A DNA stretch of 64,000 nucleotides from Gliomastix tumulicola (taxonomy: Eukaryota; Ascomycota; Sordariomycetes; Hypocreales; Bionectriaceae). The DNA is taken from NCBI GenBank assembly GCA_001599755.1, contig BCHX01000004.1:992001-1056000 (forward strand), given 5' to 3'. A program made the position numbers and the translations under genes. The notes under the pieces were generated by a model. It saw only the letters and a program-made list of their open reading frames with translations. It had not been told where the DNA came from and did not search any database. Shown in pieces: positions 44,183 to 58,404 of this stretch (positions are counted from its first letter, which is position 1; the number at the start of each line of letters is the position of its first letter).

Positions 44183-47100
44183 TGTGAATCTGGTCGTCGG
44201 GTAGGACAGGGGACCTGTAGAGGCTTGTATTGCGCTTCTCTCAGCGGACAGATCGACCAAGACTGATCTACGACGACTCGTAGTAGGCAAGGCTCGCGGG
44301 AAGCTCTCCTTTTAAACAGGCCAACACGCGACGACAAAGACTTTCTTATCTTTGGCGGCCGAGGATGAGTGGTCGGGAGTGCCGAAGGATGCGATAGCGG
44401 GGATCGTGGGCCCTTTGCGACAAGACTCTGTCCTCACTCACTCTCGAAAAGTCTACACACGGTCAAAGGTGTGCAGGGTCTCTCCAAGGGAAACGGTCGC
44501 GTGTGAGCTTGACGACGAGAAATCAAGTCGACTCGACGAGTTGGAGGAGCGAAGTAGAGAAGGAAACAACGACTGCCTTGGGGAGGGAAGAAGGGAAGGA
44601 AGGAGAGAAGGGGGAAGGAACAGACGCGGCAGAAGGCAGGAGCGTTGGGTCAGGATATTTGTAGGCGTCTCGAGTCGATCACAGTCCGACTCGGTCTTGG
44701 AACCACCAGATAACGGGCTGCTAGTTCCTGGATTGGCATGTCCTATCGCATGCTGAGCTGGGCTGCCCGATATCTTACACACCCATCCTTGCCATCCCTC
44801 CTTGCCTCCACGCGATCACGTTAGCTCCAAGCCCAGAGGCCAAAAGGGACCGGCTTTTGGTCAATCCATGCACGCGATACTGGATCTAGTCGGGGGTCGC
44901 GTGGTACGTGCGGCCGAGAGCGTTTCGATTGTGTGCGCGCGTCGTCGGCCCTGACTCTCTACGGGTTACTTGACTGTCGGATGCGGTGCTGGTGTTCTGT
45001 GAGAGACGAGTCACTGCCTTAAGGTACCGATCTGATACATCGCTAACTGCTCCTACAGGCCATCGTCATGGCTTCAACCACCGAATTACCCTCCAACCAC
45101 CCCTAAATCGCCTCCCAATGGTCAACAACGCCAGCACACAAATCCTCCCTCTGCCTCTCGAAAAGAAGAAAAAAAAAGTCCCTGTGGAGGAATCTTGGCT
45201 AGAACATCAAGGCGCCGGCCAGGTAGCCGGAAGCGGCATAGCGGCTCACTGGCGATATCTCCCTAGTCCATGTTCACTGTGCAGCCGTCCCCTCTAGCGC
45301 AGACTATCCGCACAGTACGACAGGTGGCTTTCTCCTCAGCCAGGACAGTGCTGTCGGGGCGCTCCATTGCTTATCGCAGACGACAGTACAAAGCTGATGC
45401 AAGGTGTGTGGGGAGTGGATTGCCACCGCTGCCCCCCGTCTATCATCTGGAAATGTTCGATGCATGGCACCAATGGGCGACCCGCCCCTCCTTGCTTGCA
45501 TCCTGTTATCTGCCAAGAGCATGGCCATGGGAGGCAAGGGAGGGTCTTTCGGAAGCTGGACCTCTGTCGTCCACTCGAGACCTGCGTGCTGGAACTCGTG
45601 TGCGAGGCAGCCTCGGTCTCGGTGGCCTGTGAGCGGCCGGCGTACCACCCACCCATGTCAGCAAAGGCCAGCCCGTCCTCGATCAGAGCCTGTCTGTCGA
45701 CTCTGGCCAATCCCAGCCCATCCCCGGGGTGGCGCTCGGCGTCTCCATCCACTCGATTCCGCTTCTGGAAGGTTGATAGAAGCAGCCCCCAGTCCAATCA
45801 GCTTCGCTGCATGGAGTTGGAGTCGAATCAGCGCTCGGGAAATCAAATCAAAGCGGCTTTGGCTGATTTGCTGCGTCTCGCAATCCGACGACCCGTATCA
45901 CCAGTCTCAGCCGTACCGTGTCGCATACCATGACATGCCCATGTCTTACTCTTCTGCCGTGGACAGTAGCACAGGTGGCTTGAATCATTCCCGGCTGCCG
46001 AGCACCCGAGAGCGTTGAAAAAAAGGTCCTTGGGCGCGGGGCAGGAGATCTGACACTAGCAAGCCAGTCACGAGTAATACTAGCAACTGGCGAGAACAGT
46101 CGCTGGGAGGACGTTATACGCACTAGTTTCCAGAGTATCGGTGCAGGATGTGGGCGGAATCGTCCGCTGTGGCATTCACAAGCAATGCCAATATAATACG
46201 ACGCGCATGGATGGGTAATACCGGCGACTAGCCATCGCGGCACAGGCATATGCGCGCGCGCGCGACACCCGCGAGAGGAGAGAGGGCTCCCACTGATAAG
46301 ACGTCCCCAGTCGCGGCCGTAATTCCATCGATATTCATCCAACGCCAAGCTTTCTAATCAGAGCAGCCAACAGCTTGGTTTCATGATTTGTCGGCCAGCT
46401 CCGGTCCTCCATCTCACGGTCCTGGACTCCTGGTTGGTCGGGGGTGGAGCGCAGCCCGAGCGTAACTCCTCGTCTGTCAGTCTGTCCCCCCCCGTCTCGA
46501 CTCTTCTAGTCCTGGTGGTGATGCCCGGAACTCTTTGTCTCCCTGTCTTTGATCACCTGATAGGTTGCCTGTTACGGCAGCGGTTCTACTCTGACCTGCT
46601 GAATCTGCCAGCCACAAGGAGCACTTCTGTCGGGCGCTCAAGCCACTGTGGTCTTTCGAAATGACACATGACCTCTGTCCTCGTACTTTTGCCGAGTGGC
46701 GCTCACCGGGCAAAGACTTTGGGGTATTAGAGTCCAGCCTAAGGGCATAGTCGAGTTTTCAATTCCATACTTAGTCAAAGACTCAAAAGCGACTACGAAA
46801 GACCACCACCCAGCTTTCTCCGATCTCGCCCAATCCCCGTCGTCCATTCCCCACGGAGATCAGAAGGCCTAGAATCCCGAGCGTAGCAAAAGGTCATTGC
46901 TACCGTCTACCCGTTTCCCGCGCTATTAGCCCACGTAGATAAGAGACATCATCTCTCCGGAGCCAAGAGTAATAGTCGTGCCGTGTTCGCGGCGCGTCTG
47001 CCCAAACGATAGGCGAATTCCACCCTTGCGGCCATCATCTTTACCCCCCTGAACAGGTTCACGATAGCCTCGCTTTTTTCGAGAGATCGGAAGACGCCGA

Positions 47101-47419
47101 CGTGATAAGAGGAAAGATGCATTACTCACCCCAGAGACACACGGAAGGCGCCATGTCAAGTTTCAAGATAAGACGTCAATTTTGCTACAGTATCATGCTA
47201 GTAGAAAGAAAATAGGAAAACAAGTTTCGTGAAAGCGTCGCCTGCCTCGTCTCGCTCGTCTAGCTCGTCTATCAATTTTGCAAAGCCCCCCTCTCTCAAG
47301 TTTCGTACCTGTAACCTTGCACAACAGTGCGCGCAAACCACATCATCAAAATAATAAGTCATGAATGAAAGAGAGAAAACAGATAGAACAGAACATAATA
47401 CTAATACCAATTCCCCTTC
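44183..47419. other. 3.2-kb gene-free spacer
   Basis: Promoter of the nucleoside transporter (left) and the 3' flank of VPS13 (right). Several 100-200-codon frames overlap on both strands at 45.3-46.0 kb, none with plausible composition or splice signals that extend it into a recognisable protein. A (GC)n run lies at 46252-46264. No gene can be supported. Confidence 0.55.
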
Positions 47420-50400
47420 TTAATCGCCGACCCTAAACCGGCGGTTATACTCCTCCACCGCGACACCAAGCATCTTGTACAGGAAGCCTCTCTCGCTGCC
47501 GCCTCCCACTGGAATGAACGGCCCATTAGCACCGCCACGCAGCGTGAGGCTGACGCCCGTGCGCTCCTTCGCGATCGTTTGGACGTCCTTGAGCGGCACG
47601 TCCCACTCGCTCGTGAGCCGGCGCGAGCGGATGAGCAGGATCCTGGCATACGTGACCATGACGACCATGTCTTCGCGCGGCAGCTCCAGGTGACCGATGT
47701 AGTGCTCGTCAAAGTACTTGCCGTCGTCGACCTGCTTGAGCCAGTTCTGGCCGAGGGCCTCGCGGGCGTTGAATGGGCGGACGATGCCGTCACTGGGGAT
47801 GAAACGCGGGTACCTCGTTCGGTCGAGCTCCTGCCCATCAAAGACGGTCGTCGTGTTGCGGATGCCCTCGCTAACGTTGCTGGCCATGTCGAGTACGCCG
47901 ACGGCTGGCTTAGTCGCGAGCCCGAGGACACCCTTGCCGACACCCTTGAAGAACCCGAGCGCCCCTTCCTGCTCTGCGCCCTCTAAGGGTTTGCGTGCCA
48001 GTCCACCCACGCCTGAAGCGACGCTCGTGAAGAGACTGTTAGCGCCCGCACTGACGCCGTTGAGGGCGTGCTTCGGCCTGTTCCTCGCCCTCGTGATGCG
48101 CCTGCGGTCCTGGAACTGCTTGTCCAGGGAAGCAGCTGCCAGGCCTTTGCTGAGACTTCCCGTGAACTTGGAGAAGCTGTCGCTGAAGCCAAACACCGTC
48201 TTCTTGGCGAACGAGGCGGCACCCTTGGCGATACCCAGGCCGAACTCCTCAGGTTTATCCGAGAGGATGAGACCCTGGTACGGCTCGTAAAAGATATCGG
48301 TGACACCGGATGAGATGGTGTTGAAGAGGCCAACAGGGTTTCCGAGGAAGTCGGCAGATCCAAGGATCTTGTGGATCTGGTACATGACCTCCTGGCTGTA
48401 GTGGTTCGAGATGTTCTGGATCAGAACAGGCGTCGACACGCGCACATTGTCGAGCATCAAGGCGTTGAAACGGACAGGCGCGTCGTTGACGTTGCCAATG
48501 GCCATAGTCATGACGTTGAGGAAGAACATGATGGGGTTGCCTGTGGATGTCTTGTCCTCTGCGTTGATTCTCTCCGTCCGCATGAAGCTGAGATCGATCT
48601 GCATGGGCTGGATGTTGAGCACCTCAAAGTACATGTCTTGGCCCGCCTGTTCTTGCGTAGGTTGTGGGATGTCCAAGCTCTCATCGCAGAGCCTGCCTTC
48701 CTTCTCGATCGTCCACCTTGCACCGGGGACGTTGGAGAAGTCGAGAAGGGCAAACACAAAGTCCTCGTCAAGATCGACCGTCATTTGCTGGAGGAGGACA
48801 GACGCGTATTTGATGTACAAGACACCGTAAGAATCGTCCTTCACACGGCTGACCATGGCGTGGAGAATGGGATGTGCCTCCGTCTCTTGTTCCTTCTTGG
48901 GAACCACACTCGGGTACAAAATCATAGGGAAGAGACCGCCGTAGAGCTGGTTGTCGATCTGAATCCACTTGATCGCCAAGGATACGGTCTGGATCACGGG
49001 TGAATCACTGTACCGCAGCTGTAGATCCTTGAAGGTGATGTAGGCCAGCTCTCGGTGCTGGGCATTGACCAGGGAAATACCGATACCCGAGAGCTTCAGC
49101 TGAGCACGGAAGGTCGCACCCGTGTCCAGATCCTTGACCTCGAAGGCCTCCAGGCCAGACTTGGTCCTCTCAAGTGTCTTAGGTTTGTACATACTCTTGC
49201 TAGCTCTGAAGTTGCTGAGGATCAGTGTCTGCGTCGGGCCGTCGGCAGCGACATTGATGTCGATGATCTTCTGGTCGCCATCTGGAGTGATAAACTTCAT
49301 CGGTATCTGGTTGCCAATCTCGGCTAGCTTGACATGCCGTTCCTTGTTGTTCGCAGAGATAATGATCTCGCGGAACTTGGCAGCGGGGAAATCCCAGGCG
49401 TACGGCATGATACTTCTTGGCGGCAGCCGGTAGCGAATCGGCTTCCAGCCGCTTCGATCCTCGACGCCATCCTCGTCCACATTGGGGTTGGCTTGATAGA
49501 AGGTGAACTCGGTGTCACTCTCGTTCCGCATCGAGAATGGCCAGTTCTTAGTCTCGATGGAGAAGTTGAGGAAGATGGTGGCGTCCTCCACCAGAATTTC
49601 GACCCTGATCAAGCGCTGGCGCTGACCTGCCCGAGCAATCTTGACGTGCGTGGTTCCAATGTCGGCGATGTTGAAAGGCGAAGTCCATTGATTGTTGACG
49701 CCGTCGTAACACAGCGACAGCTGCTTCACAGGAGACTTGTGCATAAATTGTAGTGGCTGGAGGGCGCCTGGCTTGAGGGTGAGATACCCAGGCGAGCTGG
49801 ACTCGCGAATGAGAATCTCTTCTCCAAGCTTGTTCTGGAGCACGTATCTCGGCGCCAGAGTGACGACTCTTGTCAACTTGTACTTGCCCTCTCCAGACTT
49901 TACAGTGAGACCAAGATGGACCTCCTTGTTCTTGGCGGTAGAGTTGAGCACAACCTCAGACGTACTACCGACGGCGTCGAAGCTCTGGGCCTTGCTCCAT
50001 TCCGAATCTGCCACCTTAATCAAGGCACGGTTTCGATTATCATCGGTCCCGTAGGAGAACATGAACGGGAGTGCCTTGGGCCGCTCCTCGTCTGAGGTAT
50101 CGATGAGGGGAAACTGGCCTGCCGCCGCTCGTGCATTTTGATACACAGCCTTGGCCTTGATCGTGAGGTCGAGACCGGTCTTGTTCAAAACAACGTACGG
50201 GCTGTACACCGTCACCTTGAAGGCGCCGCCACTGTTGGGTATCTTGAAATATTGGAGGTTGAGTTGCAGGGACAGCCCCTGATCATCCTTCACAACAAGG
50301 TGTGTCTCCTTGCGGTAGTCCTCCCCGCTGCCGGGGTTGATCAGGGCGAAGTCACTGGGCTTGAAGACGGTGTCTTGCATGTCGATGCTAAGGAGGAGAA

Positions 50401-53400
50401 GGTGAGACAGTTCGACGACATGAACGGGGCTCACGCCACCCTTGCGGAGGAAGTTGGTCCAGTCCTTCTTGGTGTTCTTGTCGTAAATCCGATACTTGAA
50501 GTCGTATGGCAGCAGGTTTTCGAGAGTAACGGGTGCCGACAGCTTGCACTTCATGATTGGATAGGATCTAGATCATGTCAGCAGGGAGAATATAAGTTGT
50601 AATACCGAACCGAACTTACTTAACCGAGGGATTGGACTTGTCGAAGCGTGCGTGAACCTGGAAGTAGAACGGGTCGCCATTCTCGCCTTTGCAAACAACC
50701 TGCTTTGTTGGCCGTTGCAGGAGGTCCTTCCACCACAACTGTTCGGTGCTCCATTGGTACCCAAAACCGGCATCTGGCCGGATAAGAGCAGCCTTCTCAT
50801 AGGCCACACCGACAGGAGCAGGTCTCGAGTCGCCAGGGGCAATCTTGTCAATCTTGAGCAAGTGGCCGTCTTGAGCATCGTACACACCGAGCTCTACGGG
50901 GATCTCAGTGGCGTTCTCGACAACAAGGGGTGACCGCAAAGTCACATTCTTGATGTTGTCTGGCCCGAGGCTTACCTCCACGCAGACGCGATGAAGGACA
51001 TCTTGTTTGGGTCGGAGACCGTACAGGAACTCGCCTTCGCGGTTGATCCGGACGCCCTTAACAGGATCAAAACCGCTGCCCTCGAGTGTCAGCGTGATGT
51101 CGCTCTGGCTTGATTCAGTGAGGAGATTCTCTCGCATCTTCTCCCAATGCTCGAAGCTCCAAGGACCGTCTTGGCCGTCCTCGAGTTTGAGGGCGAGGAG
51201 CTCGCCAGTCGTGGCACTCTTGGAATTCACCGTCACATCAAAGCCAGTGTAATTCTTGATGCGGTACGCAGCTTCATGCCCTCGTGGCTTGGCAAGAACA
51301 TCCTGGTCACTGGTAAGGAAGTCAAAAGACTTGGAGGCCAGCGCGATGGAAGCTGTGGTGATGGTCACATCGAACGTCTTCTTCGAGGCGAGGTCGATAG
51401 ACAGCAATCCGCTGGTTGGGTCTCTCGCCACTCCGAGGCCAACTTGCCAAGGCTCCAGCAACGGCTCCCAGCTAGACTTGGAGAAGTTGTAGATATTTGA
51501 GTAGAGGTCCACGGCTACTTCCGCCTTGAGGTTGGACGACCAGTTCTCTGCCGCAGCAGTGAACTCGTTGACGCCGAGATCGAGGATCGGTAGTTCGTGG
51601 AGGTCCCCAATAAGGATCACGCGCACGCCCTCCACTGTCGCGGAAAGCTCCTCGTGATGCTTCTTGGCCAGCTGAGTCCTGTCCTCCTGATCTACGGCTT
51701 GTCCGTGTCGACCGGCAGTAGACTTCGCAGTCTTAGATTTGGCGATAGTACTGGCCTTGTGCGCACTTCCGGTTCTCTGCTTGAGTCCTGCCTTGCGGAG
51801 TTCGCGGGCCTTCAGCTCAGCCGCCGGGGTTGGCTTAGGGTGTTCCTGTGCGTTCTTTCCGGAGAGCTCACTAGCTCTGCTCACAATCTGAAGAGCAAGC
51901 AGGATATCGCGAAGAGAGAGTCTGAGAATGAGAGGCTCGATCCCGATGTGAATGGACGTCACTTGTGGCTTGGAGCTATCCATGCTGAGCTGGATAGAGA
52001 AGTCATCGACGATTCTCAGACGAGATGTCTCAAACTTGTCCATACGGCACAAGAACATACCCGTTTGTGAGACTTGGAAGGTGAGTGCATGCTGCTTTGA
52101 GAGCAGCATCTGGCGAATGCTCAAAACAATGGCTTCGGAATTGGAGACCAATGGGTTGGCAATCAGGATCACCTGCGCATCGACAAGATTGACCCTGAAA
52201 GCAACATTCATCGTGGGCTCGGGTTCATCCTCGGCATCTGCGCCACCAGGGATCTCGCTCTGTCGACGAGAGAGTTGGGATCGCGCCCTCGGTGATTTAG
52301 GTGCGCCGTGAGAGACCTGGAGTGAGTCCACATCCGACTCCTCTGGTGTCTCAGCCAGACTCTCATCATCCACATCCAATGTATCCTCCACCGCAAAACC
52401 TTCTGTGAGGAATTGTTGGATCGCAAAGATGTAGTCAAGTGCGAAGATGACGCGGGGGCTATCGATAGTAGCCATGGCAATCATATTCCGTTCCTTGCCG
52501 CCAGAAATCGTCACAGAAGCCATCAGCTGCTGCACATCCTTGTTGGCAGACGTCATGATGCGGCGGAACTTATTCGCTTCTCGTGCCCGGCTGTCATGGA
52601 TTGTGAAGGCATGAATGAGGAGCTCCGCCTCCAGCGAGCTATCGGACAGCATTCGTGTCTTCACAGTGGTATCGTCAAGCGAGAATCGGGACAAGCTGGA
52701 AGAAGCCACATCGCCAACCGGTTCGCCCTCCTTCGCCAAAATGAGCTCCAAACCCAGCGTGCCGACCTTGAAGATGAGATCAAGCTTTGTCCAGGTTTTA
52801 TCCAGCGAGCTGAGCTCGGGTGCAAGATCAACAACTGGCAGGTCTTCGGACTGGCTGTCTTTGACCGTGCGAGCTTTCTGCAGAGTCTCCTGATCTACCG
52901 CCTTAGCTGCCTCCTCATCGCCGTCGCTGCTCTCACTAGCAAATGCAGCTGGAACGGATTTTGAGATGGCCAAAAGGGACTTGAGCTGGTATTGGGTGAG
53001 GCGGAACTTGAAATCAGACATGGAGCCTTCGATCTCGGTATCTGGCCGCTTCGCTCCAGGCTTGTGCTCAGCATGAGTGATGTTGAAGCTCAAATCAACA
53101 TTTTCAATCATCTCCAGCTCCTCGGTCCTGTTGTCAGAGTAGTTGAAGTCCGAAGTGAGTCGAATATTTCTGATGCCGGCAGTGATCTTCATGGCAATGT
53201 CAGAGTCCTCGCTGTCATCGATGGGCGCAAACTTGTTCTGTGCGTAAATTTCACCTAGGTAGGCGGTGACAACATCTCGCTTTGTCTGGTCCGGTGTGAC
53301 TAGCCGAGGGAATACCACAATCGGCGTTTTGACGATGACATCAAACTTGATGCGGCTTGGGCTTTGCTGAATCTGGTTGGCCTGGCTAACGGCAGCCTGA

Positions 53401-56400
53401 CGTGCGGCGTTGTACAGAGCCTGCATTTTGCCAAACTTGACCAAGAAGTCGATGATTTTGCGGAAAGGCTCCTCGAGGAAGTTCACCTTGATAGACCCAG
53501 ACCGAAGGTATATCGAGCTGTCATACCCGGGGTACGCCTTTGGATTGTTCGAGTCAAATGTCTCATAGCGGAAGTCGGCCAACTCATCTCCTTGGATTTC
53601 AACCAACTTGCGCAGATTCGAATGTTCCGATACCCCCAAGTTGACATCATCAACGAGAGATAGATCACCGAGTCTGGAGTTGATTCTCATGGTTTTCCCG
53701 CGCAGGAAGATGCCAGTATCTGCCTGGTTTAGGGACAGGGTCGCCAGCCGTATGCCGTCATTATTGAGGATGAGACGAATACTCTTCAGTTCCATCTTGA
53801 CACGGATGGACCCAGCATTTGCATTGGCCTTGGCCTCACTGACGACAGTCTCCTCACCAAGTTCATCTTGCTCGCCAGCTTCAGTGATTGTCTTTTGAGT
53901 CTGTCCCGCTTGCTCATTGTTTCCACCAGTGAAAGTGACCAGAATGAAGTCCAGCAATGTCAAGAGAGTCTTTCTCGTCACGACCAAGTTGATCGTCGAC
54001 ACGATGGCCGTGATGTTGGTCTCAACGCCCTCATACACCGGCATAAATTCCGGTGACTTGGGGTTCACCTTGACAAACTTGACATACACCAGGCTTCGGC
54101 CTTGCTTGAGATCGTCGCTATCCCCTGATGAGACAATCGATTTGAACTCGGCAGGGGGATTCTCCACAAAGTCGTCCACAGTGACGGAGCCAAGGGAGAC
54201 TTCGGCTGCAATGTCGTAAGGTCGCGAGTAGAACTCAACAGAGAAGCGCTCGGCGACAAGCTCCACAAGAAGTGCATCTGGCTTCTTTCTGTCTGGGTCG
54301 CTCTTGTACAGTGATCCCTTCAACGTGCCAACTTCGAACTTGAATTCAAAGTTGCGCTGCTGAATCCTGAGCTGATCGTTGTCGGAGCCATCTTCCGCAT
54401 CCTCAAAACTGTCGTCATCATCGTCGTCTATATCATCCAGAACGACTGCCGTGTGGCTTTGGAGGAACAGCACGTCTGATTGTCGGCGATCCTTCACTGA
54501 TTTCCTCCGAGATCTATTCGAGGCGTCCGTCACCAGTCTAGGTCGCGACGACTTCTCGGCATCCTTGGGGGGAGCTTCTTCCAACTGATCTGGGTCTCCA
54601 AACTTGGGTATGGCAACATCAATGATGCGCATCAAGTTCTTGTACTTGGTATCAGAGACGGCGGCGTGCAGCATGGGCATATTGCCGTGAACCTTGAACT
54701 TTGTTAGGTTGGGCGCCTTGGGCAAGATGGATATCTCGACAACAAAATCGACGTTGATCTTGTCAACGACATGGAGGATGGAATCCTCGCTCTTCTCCAC
54801 CAGCTGTGCCTTGGTCTCTTCGATGGACGGCCCAATGAGAACTTGAGTTGACGTGAGCTTGACGAGGAATTTGTCGTACATGGCCGACTCGAGCCGCTTA
54901 AAGTCGGAGTCACTATAGGATTGTCGTTGTTTCGACTGGATTTCCTTCATCGTGCTCTCCTCCACCAGCTCGCTTTCGACGTGGATGTGACCTGCATCGA
55001 CGATGAGACATGTGGAATCGAGAGTCGTGATGCTCACTGGCACGATGATGAGAGGTGCTTGAAGATCCAGCTCCGCATTGATGGTCTTGTGCTCCTCCAG
55101 GGCGAATTCCAAACCGGCTCGCGTCTGCTCTCGCAGACTCTCGACAGTAGCTCCTGCGCTTTCCATGAGGGCCGTGATGGATTCCATGTGTCTCTCCGGC
55201 GGACGGAAGAAGTCGGCAATTCCCACAACAAAGTTGGGGTTCCAGACCACCTCCAGAGGCTTAAGCTTGCCCATGATGGCAATATCGCCCTCCCTCTCGA
55301 TGGGATTCTTCTCAAATTCGAACTGGAAGAACGGCTCCTCCTCTACGTTCTCCAACTCAATCAACGACAGGCGCTTTCGCCGCCTGGTCTTTGGTGCGTC
55401 CTTCACGCGCACAATTTCAGGATACAGACTGTCTGGAGTCGTCCCGTCATTGACGCGCAAACCACCAAGGCTGACGTTGGCCAGCAGAGAGTCCTTCCTT
55501 TGCATAGCCTTGGCCTTGAACACATCAAAGTGTAAACTGAGCAAATCTCTCTCGCTTTCACGAGGTCCTTTCTTCAGAGTAAAGCTGCCGGTGCTCAAGG
55601 ATGCTTCAAGGCAGAGCTTGACTGCCTCGCGGGGAACATCAATCTCGTCGGCGATCGCATTCTGTTCGTCCCAGTCGATGGCGTCGTAAAGCTCCTTACG
55701 CTGCTCCTCGGTCATTTGGGTATTCTCCTCATTCTCCTCGATCTTTTCTTGTGGTTTCGAGCCCCATATCCAGGACACCCAGCCTTGTTGCTGCGGCTCC
55801 TGCTGTTGCGGCTGCTTCTTAAGAGCCTCCGCATTTTCCTTCTTCAGTTGGTTTCGAGCAAGGGAGCGCCAAAACCGGAGATCTTCGTATTCGAGCTTCC
55901 ATTCCAACTCTGCAAGAGCGTCGTTGTCTTCGGGACTGAGCTGTTGCTGTTGCTTCCGCTTCTTGAAAAGCTCGATGTACCGCCGTCGATCATCTCTCCG
56001 TTCTCTGAAGTAGTCCCAGGACCAGCGACGGTTGCGCTCGTGAATCTTGCCCAGAACCGCATTACCTGCGAATAGCAGCCATGCTCTGGGGTCCTCTTTC
56101 GGAGTGACACCTTTCGGCTGTAGCTTCTTGTACTCCTGGTGCCGGATGAAGTAGTGAAACAAGTCAACCATCATCAGGCCGTCCCGGTATTGATCGTCGT
56201 CCATCACGAGGCCAATCTCCTCAAACAGCAGGTTGGCTTTGAACTTTGGGACGTGTACGTCGCCACTCTTGTCCAACTCGATCTTTGCCTGTCCGCTGAC
56301 AGGTTTTAGTACGAACTGATGCTGCTGTCCACCGTCGTGTCCCTTGATCATGCCCTTGAATCGCCGTAATAGCTCGTCATGTGGAACTAGATCATCATCA

Positions 56401-57092
56401 GAAGCAGCTTCTCGCCCACTCCCTAGCAGATCTGAGTCGGTATTCCAGTAGATCGCCAAGGCCCCGAGGGTGGCCAGCTTGTTCGTGGACTTTCCTGAGT
56501 TGGAGATGAACGCAGGCTTCCATTGGCCATCGGTGCTGACAGCGCTGAATTCCTCAAGCGTGACACCGAGGGCAAACGGATGCCCGGGAGCCGAGATGGA
56601 GTCCTCGTATCGGATATGGATATTCTTGATGGTGACTTGGAGGTTGTCCACAATCTTGGTCACGAGGCTTTGGGTGAAGCTCTGGTTCTTCTGCTGCTCC
56701 TCATAGCTCAGGCCCTCCCGATTACGCTCCTTGAGCAGCTCAGCGCTGTCGAGCTTCTCCATCTTGAGCCGCTGTCTTCGACGATCTTCCTCCTCCTCAT
56801 CGTATTCGGCCTCCTCCTTTGGGCTTGCCAGCAGGAAGACATCCTCGATCAAAACCTTGACCGGGGCACCCCGCAGATTCGACCACGGAATGACGAGGGT
56901 GAGCTCTCCGACGTGGCCTTCGATGACGTTGACTGGCAGCTTGAGCTGATCGAGGGCTTCGCGGCGCAGCTTCAGGTCCCGCAGCTTTACGTCGCCGGAC
57001 CAGATACCGACTTTCAGCTGTGTTGGGTCGAAGTTCTTAACGTACATGCCCAGGAAGCGGTTAAGCAACCCGGCAACGAGACCCTCAAGCAT
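47420..57092 (-). CDS. vps13: Vacuolar protein sorting protein VPS13
   Basis: Two exons, 50620-57092 and 47420-50567, with a 52-bp intron (GTAAGT...CTAG), give 3206 aa, close to yeast Vps13 (3144). Residues 1-110 are the N-terminal chorein domain (MLEGLVAGLLNRFLGMYVKN, W-S-G-D-V-K-L-R-D-L-K-L), followed by the extended chorein region with its Lys/Gln-rich insert (about 380-470). A long repeating-beta-groove rod follows. The VAB adaptor-binding repeats lie around 1900-2560 (LRSPLVVENATEIPVELGVY and LENLLPYDFKYRIYDKN), with the intron inside them. Then come the VPS13_C/ATG2-like C-terminal helices (NHYSQEVMYQIHKILGSADF) and the terminal PH-like domain (WDVPLKDVQTI... RRFRVGD). VPS13 is a bridge-type lipid transporter at membrane contact sites of ER, mitochondria, vacuole and endosomes, needed for vacuolar sorting and prospore membranes. 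Confidence 0.96.
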
Positions 57093-58404
57093 GACGGAAG
57101 GCGGGCGCCGTGACCCTGGCTCGGGGTTATAGTCTCAGTGTTCGAGTCTGTCGGATCAAGAGGACGACATCGGGGATCGAATGTCTCGACGCAAGAGTCG
57201 GAGGCTGGTCGAAGTGTTTCCGTCCACTCCCCCTCTTCTTATATATATCTCGCCACCGTTCGACTGACAAGAGCAGCTTCGGTCGGAATGACGGCTTGGG
57301 TAACAAGACGTCAGGTGCTAGGCGGTGCCAGTGGTGGCGTGTCGTGTACGATGGTGATTCGCGGTCGAATTGGCGGTGGCCTTGGTGCAACGCAGATGAT
57401 CGCCGAGTATGACGCCGCGCTCTGGGAAGCTTTGTCGGTTGAAAGCAGGAAGTCGGACCTCTGAGGCAAGGTGAGAATGGCTGGAAAAAGGCCGTCAGAG
57501 GATTGAGGATTGGGATTTGGCAGTCTGGGGCGGGACGCTGACCTTTGGACTTTTGGTGCAGGTTGAGGTGGTGATTTTAGAGCGGAACCCCACTGTGTCC
57601 CCTGAGAGCTGGGCTATGACGCGTGTTGGGGGCAGCCGAGGGGCGCAGCGACATGTCTGATATCGCCGCAATTGTACATCTAGGGTGGGCAAAGCATAAT
57701 TTTTACTGAGGGATGCCCAAAATGTACTTTCCCAGGATGAAGTGACGGGTACCTGATCCAAAGTTCCGAACAGAGCAAGTGCACTGGCCCGAACTGGAGC
57801 CCTGGACCCTTAGGCCCTGCCTAGCGGTTGACGAAGATTCACAGGCGGTGCCGACGATCATAGCAGGACCTTCACTCAGATCAATATCGACGAGCGTAGA
57901 TATCTTCAGTTCTTCCGCTCTAAATTCTATTCTGTCTGATGTATTTGAGAGATAATAAGGTGATGGTTTTGTCACCAAAGACCAACCTCGTGATTATTGC
58001 AGCCGCTGGTGTTGGCGCTGACTCTCAATTGGACTCGGACCTGATACTCCAAGACCTCAAAACATGACGTCAAGCATCGATCGTGAGAGCAGGCTGGCTA
58101 CCCGGCACATTTCACAATGTACACCCAAGCTTCGTCGTCATCATGAGATCGTAGGACATAAGGTGGCTATAATATTAGCTGAGCTGTGCCCGGTTGCCTT
58201 GTTTTCTCAATCTTAAAATCAAGTATTTGTGTCTTCGTCTCCAAAGCTATTCTTGCCTTAACCAATATTAGCTGAGCTGGTGTAACGTCCTCACCAAGCT
58301 CTGCCACACTCCTCCGTACTGCCATTACGCATCTAGTCTCACCGAGGCTATACATCTGTACATTCCCTAGTAGCCAGCCTTTACACCACGATCCTCGGCG
58401 CATC
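57093..58404. other. Divergent promoter region VPS13 / DUF3429
   Basis: 1.3 kb. Short frames on both strands (for example minus-strand 57703-57978, 91 codons) have no recognisable similarity. It holds the 16-bp direct repeat pair at 58170 and 58264. No gene can be supported. Confidence 0.6.
58170..58279. repeat. Direct repeat pair AATATTAGCTGAGCTG
   Basis: Perfect 16-bp copies at 58170-58185 and 58264-58279, start-to-start spacing 94 bp, ending about 125 bp before the DUF3429 start codon. Possible paired regulator site (inference). Confidence 0.75.

Noticed and set aside
42803..44266. 487-codon plus-strand frame opposite the nucleoside transporter
   Set aside because: Antisense shadow of a GC-biased gene, with an Asp/Gly/Glu-rich composition and no family motif.
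45270..46018. Overlapping 120-204-codon frames
   Set aside because: Several frames on both strands compete, none recognisable; likely chance in GC-rich spacer.
57703..57978. 91-codon minus-strand frame between VPS13 and DUF3429
   Set aside because: Plausible composition but no family, and it lies in a shared promoter region; too little to call a gene.
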